A stretch of 64,000 nt of DNA from Rhizobium sp. CF122. Its GTDB lineage: Bacteria > Pseudomonadota > Alphaproteobacteria > Rhizobiales > Rhizobiaceae. Shown piece by piece: positions 33,047-41,024 of the stretch. The stretch is taken from contig NZ_AKKA01000067.1 of the NCBI RefSeq assembly GCF_000282035.1, forward strand, positions 1-64,000, written 5' to 3'. Positions within the stretch are counted from its first letter, which is position 1. Each line of letters opens with the position of its first letter. A program made the translations under genes and the position numbers. The notes under the pieces were generated by a model. That model was not told the origin of the DNA and did not search any database. It worked only from the letters and a program-made list of their open reading frames with translations.

Positions 33047-34111
33047 TCAGATGCCACGTTGCTGGACGAGCTGATGCACATATTCCAGCTTGGCCACCAC
33101 AGGCGGTGACAAGACGAACGGATAGGAGTACGGCTGGCCCATGCTGCGCTGGATGGCGTTGATCGCCACGCTTAGCGGAATCCAGGCGCTGACAAGCTGC
33201 TCGGCGCTGCGCGCCCGATACGGATTGAAATCGACCTCCGCCGCCATTTCCTCGTGCCCACGTGGATCGATCGCAATGCCGAAGGTGTGTGCCGTCTCCA
33301 GGGCGTCGACAATGTGGAGATAGTGGGCGAAACATTCTGCGAAGTCCTCCCAGGGATGGGCAGCCGCATAGGCGCTGATAAAGTTGTCCTGCCATCCTGA
33401 TGGCGCGCCATTCGCATAGTGGTTCTGCAGCGCGGCGGCGTAGTCCTGGCGCTCATCGCCGAAGATCGCGCGAAAGCCGTCGAAGGCGTTGCGGTCGCGA
33501 ACCAGTTTGTTCCAGATGAAATGCCCGGTTTCATGTCTGAAATGGCCAAGCAGCGTACGATAGGGCTCGTTCATCGACGTGCGCGCCAGTTCGCGGGTGA
33601 CGCCGTCCGCCTCCGCCGCGCGGATCGCAATCACCCCTTCCTTGTGGCCCGTCATCGCGGCAACGACGTTGCCGTCGCTCTGCACAGTGTCCTCGAGGAA
33701 ATCGAAGACCATGCCACCGTCTGGATCCTGCTGCCGATCTGGATGCGGAAGCTTCAACCGCAGGAGGGAATAAAACAAATGCCGTTGCGCTTGACCGATG
33801 TTTCGCCAGCGGTCTACGCCGTCCAGCGTATTGGTGTTCGGCACCAGTCGATTGTGGCGGCAGGCGAGGCAGAAATCGCCGTCATCCCCCTCACCGATCA
33901 GCCAGTTGCAGATGTCGAGCCCGGCGTTGGCGCAAAAGCGAACATGCCCATCCCGGCGGCCTGCGACCTGCCATCCGTCATCATCCAGCGGCTCCAGCGC
34001 ACGCATGGCAAGGTCATGCGGCAGGAACCCGAGCCGATGGCTGCACCGGACGCATTGGCGGTTGTCGAAATGCACAACCTGATCGCAGTTGTCGCAGGCA
34101 AACAGTCGCAT
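33047..34111 (-). CDS. Putative zinc-binding metallopeptidase with N-terminal zinc ribbons
   Basis: A 354-residue protein. The N-terminus carries paired Cys knuckles (CDNCDQVVHFDNRQCVRCSH in the first 25 residues, later FCANAGLDICNW and FCLACRHNR), resembling two zinc ribbons. The second part has a zincin motif HETGHF near residue 200 and a downstream Glu in WEDFAECFAHYLHIVD, characteristic of the putative zinc-peptidase family PF15887. No signal peptide is present. The substrate is unknown. The ATG at 34111 was chosen because the first ribbon begins there. It converges on the c-di-GMP gene with a 14-base gap. Confidence 0.78.
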   Translation of the reverse strand: MRLFACDNCDQVVHFDNRQCVRCSHRLGFLPHDLAMRALEPLDDDGWQVAGRRDGHVRFCANAGLDICNWLIGEGDDGDFCLACRHNRLVPNTNTLDGVDRWRNIGQAQRHLFYSLLRLKLPHPDRQQDPDGGMVFDFLEDTVQSDGNVVAAMTGHKEGVIAIRAAEADGVTRELARTSMNEPYRTLLGHFRHETGHFIWNKLVRDRNAFDGFRAIFGDERQDYAAALQNHYANGAPSGWQDNFISAYAAAHPWEDFAECFAHYLHIVDALETAHTFGIAIDPRGHEEMAAEVDFNPYRARSAEQLVSAWIPLSVAINAIQRSMGQPYSYPFVLSPPVVAKLEYVHQLVQQRGI

Positions 34112-34245
34112 CGCGCTCCTCGCGGATCCCGTCATCGAAAAGCCCGCGACACGGGATGCAGCGGGCATGCGCAGTTACCGCCAGACGGCGTTCATGCCCG
34201 CCGCGGCGCCAGGAGAACGCGTTTTTGTGCAGATCGTCCCGCGGG

Positions 34246-34851
34246 TCAGGCGTGGCCGGCCTCGGCCGAAAGCATGGCGGCATTGATACCCATGGTGGCC
34301 AGAGCGCGCTCGTACTTGTCGTCGAGGCTGCGGTCGAAGATCAGTTCTTCGCTGGCCGGGCATGTGAGCCAACCGTTGTTGCCGACTTCGGCCTCCAGTT
34401 GACCTGCGCCCCAGCCGGCATAGCCGAGCAGCATGGTGGCTCGCTTCGGCCCCTTGCCCTTGGAGATCGCCCTGATGATGTCGAGCGTCGCTGTCATGCA
34501 GATATCGTCACTGACGGGAATGCTGGAATCGCATAGATAGTCATCGGAATGCAGGACGAAGCCGCGGCCGCTTTCCACCGGCCCGCCGGTCTGGATCGGG
34601 CAATCGCGCGCATGTGGGGGAAGGACGATGGCCTCCTCGTCCTTGATCATTTCGAGGTGCAGGAGAACGTCGGTAAAGGTCAGGTTCTGCGGGCGGTTGA
34701 TCACGAACCCCATCGCGCCAGCATCCGAATGGGCGCAGATATAGATCACTGTGCGGGCGAAGTTGCGATCCTCCATGCCCGGCATGGCAATGAGAAACTG
34801 GCCGTCGAAGAAACCACGTTCTCTTTTGTTTTTCAGGGTCGCCAAGGACAT
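34246..34851 (-). CDS. YqgE/AlgH family protein (UPF0301)
   Basis: A 201-residue protein of the UPF0301 family: [20 protein letters not shown] at the start, then [30 protein letters not shown] and [16 protein letters not shown]. These blocks are highly conserved. The fold is known but the role is not; the name AlgH comes from alginate regulation in Pseudomonas. AGGAGGA lies just before two ATG codons, of which 34851 has the better spacing. It is divergent from the DsbD-alpha gene by 139 bases. Confidence 0.88.
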   Translation of the reverse strand: MSLATLKNKRERGFFDGQFLIAMPGMEDRNFARTVIYICAHSDAGAMGFVINRPQNLTFTDVLLHLEMIKDEEAIVLPPHARDCPIQTGGPVESGRGFVLHSDDYLCDSSIPVSDDICMTATLDIIRAISKGKGPKRATMLLGYAGWGAGQLEAEVGNNGWLTCPASEELIFDRSLDDKYERALATMGINAAMLSAEAGHA

Positions 34852-34990
34852 CATTCCTCCTCTGCCAGACCGCACGAGGCCCCGACACCATGAGCATGAG
34901 CCAATGTCACAGATCAATCAACTGAAAATGAAGACTTAAGTGATGACGAGTTCTAGCCGAGCATGAGGATTTTCAATAAACGGTTGATCC

Positions 34991-35827
34991 ATGGAGACTA
35001 TTTCACTCGCCGTTCGCCCATTCTGGCCCGCCTCGTGCCTGCTCGTGGTCATCTTGCAGCTTTCCCCGCCGGCTCGGGCGGAGATGAGCGCCTGGGCCGA
35101 CAATGAGGGCGGCCGGATGCGGCTGATTGCGCTTTCGCCTGATGCAAGCGGGAAGATACGTGCCGGCCTGCAAATCGAGCCGAAGCCGGGCTGGATCACC
35201 TATTGGCGCGAGCCCGGGAATAGCGGCATCCCGCCCCAAGTCAGCTTCTCCTCGGACGCCGTCTTCCTTGACAAGATGAGCTATCCGATCCCGAAGCATA
35301 TCGTCGATGGAAAGGTCGACGAGGTCGCCTACGACGCGTCGGTGACGTTCCCGCTGCAACTCACCGCAAAAGACGCCGCCACTCACGAGATCAAGGCAAA
35401 TGCCTTCATCGGCATCTGCAAGGAAATCTGCATCCCCTTTCAGGCTGAGTTATCGCTGACCTTTGAGCCGTCGGCTCAATCGCGCCCAGCCGAGGAGGCA
35501 ATTCTCAAGGCTGCCGCTGCCACCTTGCCGGAAGCCGCCTCCTCCGAATTCAAAGTCGACCACCACACCCTGTCGGCGGACACGACGGAACTTTCACTCA
35601 GCATTACCCTGCCGGAGAGCGGCGAAAGCGCACCCGAGGTGATTGTGGCAGGCCCGAGCGGGCACGTCTTTACCAAGCAGATGGCGACCCACCGCGACGG
35701 CAACAGATTCACGACAAAACTTGCCGTTGGCAAGCTTCCCAAGGGATACAACGTCCACGGAAAGACATGGAGCGCGCTCGTCATCGATGGCTCGCGCGCG
35801 ATCGAGACGCCGCTTGTCTTTGAGTAA
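34991..35827 (+). CDS. Free-standing DsbD N-terminal (alpha) domain protein, exported
   Basis: A 278-residue protein with a signal peptide (cleavage after PARA near residue 30) and one DsbD-alpha immunoglobulin-like domain. The redox pair is in IGICKEICIP near residues 140-146, CxxxC, where DsbD-alpha has its two Cys. It lacks the membrane and thioredoxin domains of full DsbD, so it must receive electrons from another protein (such as CcdA/ScsB-type) to reduce periplasmic targets. A peroxiredoxin gene follows 64 bases later, fitting a redox-related job. Confidence 0.8.
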   Translation: METISLAVRPFWPASCLLVVILQLSPPARAEMSAWADNEGGRMRLIALSPDASGKIRAGLQIEPKPGWITYWREPGNSGIPPQVSFSSDAVFLDKMSYPIPKHIVDGKVDEVAYDASVTFPLQLTAKDAATHEIKANAFIGICKEICIPFQAELSLTFEPSAQSRPAEEAILKAAAATLPEAASSEFKVDHHTLSADTTELSLSITLPESGESAPEVIVAGPSGHVFTKQMATHRDGNRFTTKLAVGKLPKGYNVHGKTWSALVIDGSRAIETPLVFE

Positions 35828-35891
35828 TCGCGGTCTATAGTCGCGCCAAAATCGCGGTATTTGCACCGCCATACATGACAAGGAGACGTCC

Positions 35892-36377
35892 ATGACCATC
35901 GCAATCGGCGACAAGCTTCCTCCGGCCACCTTCAAGGAAAAGACGTCGGATGGCCCGGTCGAGATCACCACGGAGCAGCTCTTCAAGGGCAAGCGCGTTG
36001 TTCTCTTTGCGGTCCCCGGCGCGTTTACGCCCACCTGCTCGCTGAACCACCTGCCGGGCTATCTGGAGAACCGCGACTCCATCCTTTCCAGGGGCGTTGA
36101 CGATATCGCCGTCGTCGCCGTCAACGATTGGCACGTGATGGGCGCCTGGGCCCAGTCTTCCGGCGGCATGGGCAAGATTCACTTCCTTGCCGATTGGGAC
36201 GCGGGCTTCACCAAGGCGCTCGGTCTTGACGCCGACCTTTCGGCCGGCGGCCTCGGCGTTCGGTCGAAGCGCTACTCCATGCTTATCGACGATGGCGTCG
36301 TGAAATCACTGAACGTTGAAGAGAGCCCAGGCCAGGCTACGGTTTCCGGTGCTGCGACAATGCTGGAGCAGCTGTAA
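35892..36377 (+). CDS. Peroxiredoxin, Prx5 type
   Basis: A 161-residue cytosolic peroxiredoxin. The active-site block is VPGAFTPTCSLNHLPGY, with the peroxidatic Cys at residue 49, the only Cys in the protein, so it works as a 1-Cys enzyme needing glutathione/glutaredoxin or another thiol to reset it. The Arg of the site is in LGVRSKRYSML. It detoxifies hydrogen peroxide and alkyl hydroperoxides. It follows the DsbD-alpha gene and has its own terminator at about 36400. Confidence 0.93.
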   Translation: MTIAIGDKLPPATFKEKTSDGPVEITTEQLFKGKRVVLFAVPGAFTPTCSLNHLPGYLENRDSILSRGVDDIAVVAVNDWHVMGAWAQSSGGMGKIHFLADWDAGFTKALGLDADLSAGGLGVRSKRYSMLIDDGVVKSLNVEESPGQATVSGAATMLEQL

Positions 36378-36399
36378 AGCTTCACTGACCCACCATCTC

Positions 36400-36430
36400 A
36401 AGGCGGCCCTCGCGGCCGCTTTTCTGTTTC
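36400..36430 (+). terminator. Intrinsic terminator after the peroxiredoxin gene
   Basis: GCGGCC (36403-36408) pairs with GGCCGC (36414-36419) and the stem extends by A-T and G-T pairs at its base; TTTTCTGTTTC follows. It lies 25 bases after the stop. Confidence 0.82.
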
Positions 36431-36469
36431 GCCGCTTAATTTCAGGCGTTGCCATTTTTTCGCCCCATT

Positions 36470-36498
36470 TGTTATAACATAACACGTAATGTTATTAC
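36470..36498. promoter_or_regulatory. Probable Zur box(es) upstream of the zinc importer genes
   Basis: TGTTAT-AAC-ATAACA (36470-36484) is a perfect 6-3-6 palindrome and matches the 15-base Zur core TGTTATANTATAACA in all but one position. A second palindrome GTAAT-GTT-ATTAC (36486-36498) follows, and ATAACA (36479) also pairs with TGTTAT (36490) across 5 bases. Zur bound to zinc would sit here and repress the operon. It lies 43 bases before the small ORF and 140 before aztA. Confidence 0.82.
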
Positions 36499-36512
36499 AT
36501 TTTGGTACAAGC

Positions 36513-36641
36513 ATGCGTTTCTCAAAGTTTCCAACCTGTCCGGGCCTGATGGCGCTCTCCGCCGGACGTCGTGTCTTCTATGTCGCTTTAATCGGTATCC
36601 CGCTCTGGGCGGCGATCCATTGGGCAACGCTGCTGCCATGA
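36513..36641 (+). CDS. Small membrane-protein ORF coupled to aztA
   Basis: An ATG at 36513 opens a 42-codon frame whose TGA (36639-36641) overlaps the aztA start in ATGA. The product ends in a hydrophobic segment (RVFYVALIGIPLWAAIHWAT), so it could span the inner membrane once. There is no clear ribosome site at the first ATG; the one at 36549 is another candidate. It may be a leader peptide that sets aztA translation or a small subunit of the importer. Placement between the Zur box and aztA and the exact overlap support it, but length is too short to be sure. Confidence 0.45.
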   Translation: MRFSKFPTCPGLMALSAGRRVFYVALIGIPLWAAIHWATLLP

Positions 36642-37378
36642 GCGACATCGCGATTGAGCTTGAGGATCTGACCGTCGCCTACGAACGGCATCCCGCCGTG
36701 CATCATGTTTCCGGAACGATTGCGGCCGGCAGCCTGACTGCGATTGCCGGCCCAAACGGAGCCGGCAAATCCAGCCTGTTGAAAGCTATCATAGGAGAGC
36801 TCCGTCCCTCCTCCGGCACAATAAGGCACCGGTTGAAGCGCACGGATTTCGGCTATCTGCCACAGGCAGCCGACATCAACCGCCGCTTTCCGATCTCGGT
36901 GCTCGACACGGTTCTGCTGGGATCCTGGCGGCAAGCTGGAGCCTTCTTAAACATTGCATCGGCCGACCGCGGCAGAGCGCACGACGCACTGGGCGTGGTG
37001 GGGCTGGAGGGCTTCGAACGGCGGAGCATCGCATCGCTGTCGGCGGGCCAGTTTCAACGCGTGCTGTTTGCGCGGCTGCTCCTGCAGGACGCGAGTGTCA
37101 TTCTTCTTGACGAGCCGTTCACGGCCATCGATGGCCGCACGACTCGGGATCTTCTGGAGATCGTTGCGGACTGGCATGGCGAAGGCCGAACGGTCCTTGC
37201 CGTCCTGCACGATTTCGAGCAGGTCCGTGCCCACTTTCCGCGAACACTCCTACTTGCGCGCGAAGTTATCGGCTGGGGGGCAACGGCGGATGTCATGTCC
37301 CCGGCGAACCTGCGCAAAGCGTGGGTGACGGCCGAGCGGTGGGACGAGAGCGCCGGTATTTGCGAGCCCGCGAGATGA
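36638..37378 (+). CDS. aztA: Zinc ABC transporter ATP-binding protein AztA
   Basis: A 246-residue ABC ATPase. Walker A is IAGPNGAGKSSLLKAI near residue 39, the signature reads LSAGQFQRVLFAR, Walker B is VILLDEPFTAID, and the switch His is in VLHDFEQV. It powers import by the permease that follows. The gene order ATPase-permease-binding protein, and a solute-binding protein without a His-rich loop, match the AztABC system rather than ZnuABC order. The ATG at 36638 overlaps the small ORF before it. Its stop overlaps the start of aztB (ATGA at 37375-37378). Controlled by the Zur-like box upstream. Confidence 0.87.
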   Translation: MSDIAIELEDLTVAYERHPAVHHVSGTIAAGSLTAIAGPNGAGKSSLLKAIIGELRPSSGTIRHRLKRTDFGYLPQAADINRRFPISVLDTVLLGSWRQAGAFLNIASADRGRAHDALGVVGLEGFERRSIASLSAGQFQRVLFARLLLQDASVILLDEPFTAIDGRTTRDLLEIVADWHGEGRTVLAVLHDFEQVRAHFPRTLLLAREVIGWGATADVMSPANLRKAWVTAERWDESAGICEPAR

Positions 37379-38247
37379 CCGCCTACGATCTCCTTCTCGC
37401 GCCCTTCGCCGATTATGGCTTCATGCGCCGCGCGCTTGTCGCTTGCCTATGTCTGGGACTTGGCTCCGGGCCGATCGGGGTCTTCCTGATGCTACGGCGA
37501 ATGAGCCTCGTCGGCGATGCGATGAGCCATGCCGTGCTGCCCGGCGCGGCCATCGGCTACCTTGTGGCCGGCTCGCTCTCGCTGACGGCGATGGGCCTCG
37601 GCGGGCTTGTTGCCGGGCTTTCTGTTGCACTGCTGTCCGGCATGGTCAGCCGCGTGACGTCCTTACAGGAGGATGCGAGCTTTGCCAGCTTCTACCTGTC
37701 CTCGCTGGCGCTCGGCGTGCTCATCGTTTCGTTACGCGGTTCGAATATCGACCTGTTGCACGTCCTGTTCGGCACCATTCTCGCGATCGATGCGCCTGCC
37801 CTTTATGAGATCGGCGTCATCAGCACGGTGACCCTGATGACGCTCGCGATCATCTACCGGCCGCTGGTCGCGGAATGCTTCGATCCCGGCTTTCTCCGGG
37901 CCATCGGCGGGCGTGGACCGATCTATCACTTTCTCTTCCTGCTATTGGTGGTGCTCAATCTTGTCGCCAGTTTTCAAGCCTTGGGAACGCTGATGGCGGT
38001 CGGGCTGATGATGCTGCCGGCGGCGATCGCCCAGCTCTGGTCGCGTAGTCTACCATCCATGATGGCGATTGCGGCTGCGAGCGCCACTGCCTCCGGCTAT
38101 CTCGGGCTCATCGCCTCCTACCATCTCGAATTCGCCTCCGGACCGACGATCATCATGACGGCGGCGCTGATCTATGGCCTTTCCATCTTCCTCGCCCCGT
38201 CGGGCCTTGCCTGGCGGTATTTCCCTCGCCCGCACCTGAAGGGCTGA
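37375..38247 (+). CDS. aztB: Zinc ABC transporter permease AztB
   Basis: A 290-residue ABC-3 type permease with about eight membrane helices. The family block LGLGSGPIGVFLMLRRMSL and VGDAMSHAVLPGAAIGY near residue 50, and LVASFQALGTLMAVGLMMLP near residue 200, are typical of manganese/zinc permeases. It carries zinc across the inner membrane using AztA. The start overlaps aztA in ATGA, and aztC follows 17 bases after its stop. Confidence 0.88.
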   Translation: MTAYDLLLAPFADYGFMRRALVACLCLGLGSGPIGVFLMLRRMSLVGDAMSHAVLPGAAIGYLVAGSLSLTAMGLGGLVAGLSVALLSGMVSRVTSLQEDASFASFYLSSLALGVLIVSLRGSNIDLLHVLFGTILAIDAPALYEIGVISTVTLMTLAIIYRPLVAECFDPGFLRAIGGRGPIYHFLFLLLVVLNLVASFQALGTLMAVGLMMLPAAIAQLWSRSLPSMMAIAAASATASGYLGLIASYHLEFASGPTIIMTAALIYGLSIFLAPSGLAWRYFPRPHLKG

Positions 38248-38264
38248 CAACCCTGGAGACCCTC

Positions 38265-39164
38265 ATGATTTCCCGCAGACTGCTTTTCTCAGTGATGCTC
38301 CCCGCGCTCGTGGCGTTTTCGACGACATCGGCGTCTGCCGCGACGCTGAAGGTCGTCGCGTCCTTTACGGTGCTTGCCGACGTGGTCCGCCAGGTAGGCG
38401 GCGACCGTGTGACGGTCACAAGCCTCGTCGGCCCGAACGGCGACCCCCATGAGTTTGAACCGTCGCCGAGCGACGCAAAGAACCTCAATGCGGCACAGGT
38501 GGCTTTCGTCAGCGGCGAGGGTCTGGAGGGCTGGATGGACCGCCTGATCACCGCCTCAGGCTACAAGGGCAAACCGGTTGTCGTCTCGGAGGGGATAAAG
38601 TTCCGCACCATGGACGAGAACGGGCAGACGGTCACCGATCCGCACGTCTGGAACAGCCCGGTCAACGTCAAGGTCTGGGTCGCCAACATCGAGCAAGCGC
38701 TCGCGAAGGCCGCGCCGGCCGATGCTACGGCGTTCAAGACCAATGCCGAGACCTATCTGAAGAAGCTCGACGCGCTCGATGCCTACGCGCATTCGAAGCT
38801 CGAGACCATTGCTGCCGCCCATCGCAAGGTCCTGACCAGCCACGACGCCTTCGGCTATTTCGGTCGCGAGTATGGCGTGCAGTTCCTCGCCCCGATCGGC
38901 GTCTCGACGGAGAGCGAAGCCTCTGCCGCAGATGTCGCCAAACTGATCGAGCAGATCAAGGCCGAGCACGTGAAGACGTATTTCTTCGAGAACTCCAACG
39001 ATCCGCGCCTCGTCAGGCAGATCGCAAGGGCGACGGGGGCAGAGCCTGGCGGCGAGCTCTATGTCGAGTCTCTTTCGGACGCCAAGGGGCCGGCATCAAC
39101 CTACGAGAAGATGTTCCGCTACAATGTCGACCAGCTCGTTGCGGCAATGGCAAAGGCCAGCTGA
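38265..39164 (+). CDS. aztC: Zinc ABC transporter substrate-binding protein AztC
   Basis: A 299-residue periplasmic cluster A-I binding protein. The signal peptide is cleaved after ASA near residue 25. Metal ligands are expected at His62 (DPHEFEPSPSD), a His in DPHVWNSP near residue 127, a His in TSHDAFGYFGREY near 190, and an acid in ENSNDPRLVRQIA. The His-rich loop of ZnuA is absent, as in AztC. The AztD chaperone gene often found after aztC is not present in this window. A 11-bp terminator hairpin follows. Confidence 0.9.
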   Translation: MISRRLLFSVMLPALVAFSTTSASAATLKVVASFTVLADVVRQVGGDRVTVTSLVGPNGDPHEFEPSPSDAKNLNAAQVAFVSGEGLEGWMDRLITASGYKGKPVVVSEGIKFRTMDENGQTVTDPHVWNSPVNVKVWVANIEQALAKAAPADATAFKTNAETYLKKLDALDAYAHSKLETIAAAHRKVLTSHDAFGYFGREYGVQFLAPIGVSTESEASAADVAKLIEQIKAEHVKTYFFENSNDPRLVRQIARATGAEPGGELYVESLSDAKGPASTYEKMFRYNVDQLVAAMAKAS

Positions 39165-39172
39165 TGACAAAA

Positions 39173-39197
39173 GCTGGGCCGCGCAACGCGGCCCAGC
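39173..39197. terminator. Two-way terminator between aztC and the Dabb gene
   Basis: GCTGGGCCGCG (39173-39183) pairs perfectly with CGCGGCCCAGC (39187-39197) around CAA. On the - strand it is followed by TTTTGTC; on the + strand by a weaker CTCAATAATT. It starts nine bases after aztC and ends one base before the stop of the convergent gene. Confidence 0.8.
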
Positions 39198-39198
39198 C

Positions 39199-39507
39199 TC
39201 AATAATTGAGATCGAATACGATCAGGCCGCCCAAGCCGCCGTCCGTCGAGGAGACGATGCGCTCGCCGACGCCGACATGCTCTGGATGCACGAGGTAGGC
39301 GTCGCGCGCTTCCGCGCTTTCGAAGGTCACGGCAAAACCGTCGACGTAGCCCGCATGCAGCCCCTCCGGCGAGACATTCGGGCCATACTTGATATCGATG
39401 ATGCCGGGAATCACCTGCTTCAATGCGACGATCGCGTCAAACAAGGACTGCTTTTCTTCCCCTGTCATGGCTGCCTTCAGCCGCATTAGCACGCAGTGCA
39501 GGATCAT
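39199..39507 (-). CDS. Dabb-domain protein (stress-responsive alpha/beta barrel)
   Basis: The 102-residue product begins MILHCVLMRLKAAMTGEEKQ and shows LKQVIPGIIDIKYGPNVSPE then YVDGFAVTFESAEARDAYLV and HPEHVGVGER, in the order of the Dabb family. These small dimeric barrels are found in bacteria and plants; some act on reactive small molecules, many have no known role. GGGAGGT lies six bases before the ATG at 39507. It lies divergent from fdhA. Confidence 0.82.
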   Translation of the reverse strand: MILHCVLMRLKAAMTGEEKQSLFDAIVALKQVIPGIIDIKYGPNVSPEGLHAGYVDGFAVTFESAEARDAYLVHPEHVGVGERIVSSTDGGLGGLIVFDLNY

Positions 39508-39765
39508 GTGGTAACCTCCCGGATCCATTTTCAGGCGAGCATAAGGAGAAACGTCGCAGGGGCAAGTGACAAGGATGTGCCGTTTTGAAGACATCCCCAT
39601 CTGAATGGCCTCGGCAAACGCCGGTGTGCAAGACGCGGCCAATTCGGCGCCGTAAACCGTCGTAAATGGAACTGCGCGTCCTACATTCTCGTCTAATCTG
39701 TCGGTATCCAGTGCGCGGGGAAGAGGAGCCCTGCACTAGACACATTTTCAACGGAGGAGATGGAA

Positions 39766-40956
39766 ATGAGCAAGAACCGAGGCGTCGTCTACATGCGGCC
39801 GGGCAAGGTCGAAATCCACGACATCGACGATCCGAAGCTTGAGGCGCCCGATGGCCGCCGCATCGAGCACGGCGTCATCCTGAAAGTGATTTCCACCAAC
39901 ATCTGCGGGTCGGACCAGCACATGGTCCGCGGCCGAACCACTGCCATGCCTGGCCTCGTACTCGGTCATGAAATTACCGGCGAGATCATCGAAAAAGGCA
40001 TCGACGTGGAGATGCTTCAGATCGGCGATATCGTCTCCGTGCCATTCAACGTCGCCTGCGGCCGCTGCCGTTGCTGCAAGTCGCAGGACACCGGCGTCTG
40101 TCTGACGGTCAATCCGTCGCGCGCCGGCGGCGCCTACGGATATGTGGACATGGGCGGCTGGATCGGCGGGCAGGCCCGCTATGTCACCATTCCCTACGCT
40201 GATTTCAATCTGCTGAAATTCCCAGACCGCGACAGGGCCATGGAGAAGATCCGCGATCTGACCATGCTCTCCGATATCCTGCCAACCGGTTTCCATGGCG
40301 CGGTGCGCGCTGGTGTTGGCGTGGGATCCACCGTCTATGTCGCCGGCGCCGGCCCGGTCGGGCTTGCGGCGGCCGCGTCTGCCCGCATCCTCGGTGCTGC
40401 TGTCGTGATGATCGGCGACTTCAACAAGGATCGCCTTGCCCATGCCGCCAAGGTCGGCTTCGAGCCGATCGACCTGTCGAAGAGCGACCGGCTTGGTGAC
40501 ATGATCGCGCAGGTGACCGGCAGCAACGAAGTGGACAGCGCCATCGACGCCGTCGGCTTCGAGGCGCGCGGCCACAGCGGCGGCGAGCAGCCGGCGATCG
40601 TTCTGAACCAGATGATGGAGATCACCCGCGCGGCAGGCTCGATCGGCATTCCCGGCCTTTACGTGACCGAGGACCCCGGTGCTGTGGACAATGCCGCCAA
40701 GCACGGCAACCTGTCGCTGCGCTTCGGCCTCGGCTGGGCAAAGGCACAGTCCTTCCATACGGGTCAGACACCGGTGCTCAAGTACAACCGCCAGCTCATG
40801 CAGGCGATCCTGCACGACCGGTTGCCGATCGCCGATATCGTCAACGCCAAGGTCATTCCTCTCGAAGATGCAGTGCAGGGTTACGAGAGCTTCGACCACG
40901 GCGCGGCAACGAAGTTCGTGCTCGACCCGCACGGCGAAGTCGCCAAGGCAGCATAG
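39766..40956 (+). CDS. fdhA: Glutathione-independent formaldehyde dehydrogenase
   Basis: A 396-residue zinc alcohol-dehydrogenase-superfamily enzyme that oxidises formaldehyde to formate with tightly bound NAD. The catalytic zinc site has NICGSDQHM (Cys47) and LVLGHEITGEI (His); the structural zinc is held by CGRCRCCKSQDTGVC. The nucleotide fold shows VYVAGAGPVGLAAAASA, and the long insert GQPAIVLNQMMEI-type and SFHTGQTPVLKYNR blocks set the FdhA branch apart. GGAGG precedes two ATG codons (39760, 39766). It protects against formaldehyde from methyl-group metabolism. A hairpin terminator follows. Confidence 0.92.
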   Translation: MSKNRGVVYMRPGKVEIHDIDDPKLEAPDGRRIEHGVILKVISTNICGSDQHMVRGRTTAMPGLVLGHEITGEIIEKGIDVEMLQIGDIVSVPFNVACGRCRCCKSQDTGVCLTVNPSRAGGAYGYVDMGGWIGGQARYVTIPYADFNLLKFPDRDRAMEKIRDLTMLSDILPTGFHGAVRAGVGVGSTVYVAGAGPVGLAAAASARILGAAVVMIGDFNKDRLAHAAKVGFEPIDLSKSDRLGDMIAQVTGSNEVDSAIDAVGFEARGHSGGEQPAIVLNQMMEITRAAGSIGIPGLYVTEDPGAVDNAAKHGNLSLRFGLGWAKAQSFHTGQTPVLKYNRQLMQAILHDRLPIADIVNAKVIPLEDAVQGYESFDHGAATKFVLDPHGEVAKAA

Positions 40957-40977
40957 TCGACAAGCCTCCCAAGGCTC

Positions 40978-41009
40978 GGCGCAGCGGATGCCTCCTGCAC
41001 CGCTGCGCC
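40978..41009. terminator. Hairpin between fdhA and the EEP nuclease gene
   Basis: A perfect 10-bp stem (40978-40987 with 41000-41009) and a 12-nt loop lie between converging stops. No strong T run follows in either direction, so termination may depend on the stem alone. Confidence 0.5.
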
Positions 41010-41024
41010 ATCCTGCAGTGTTCC

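Noticed and set aside
31707..33395. A 562-codon - strand frame over the c-di-GMP protein gene
   Set aside because: Antisense shadow of the GGDEF-EAL coding region.
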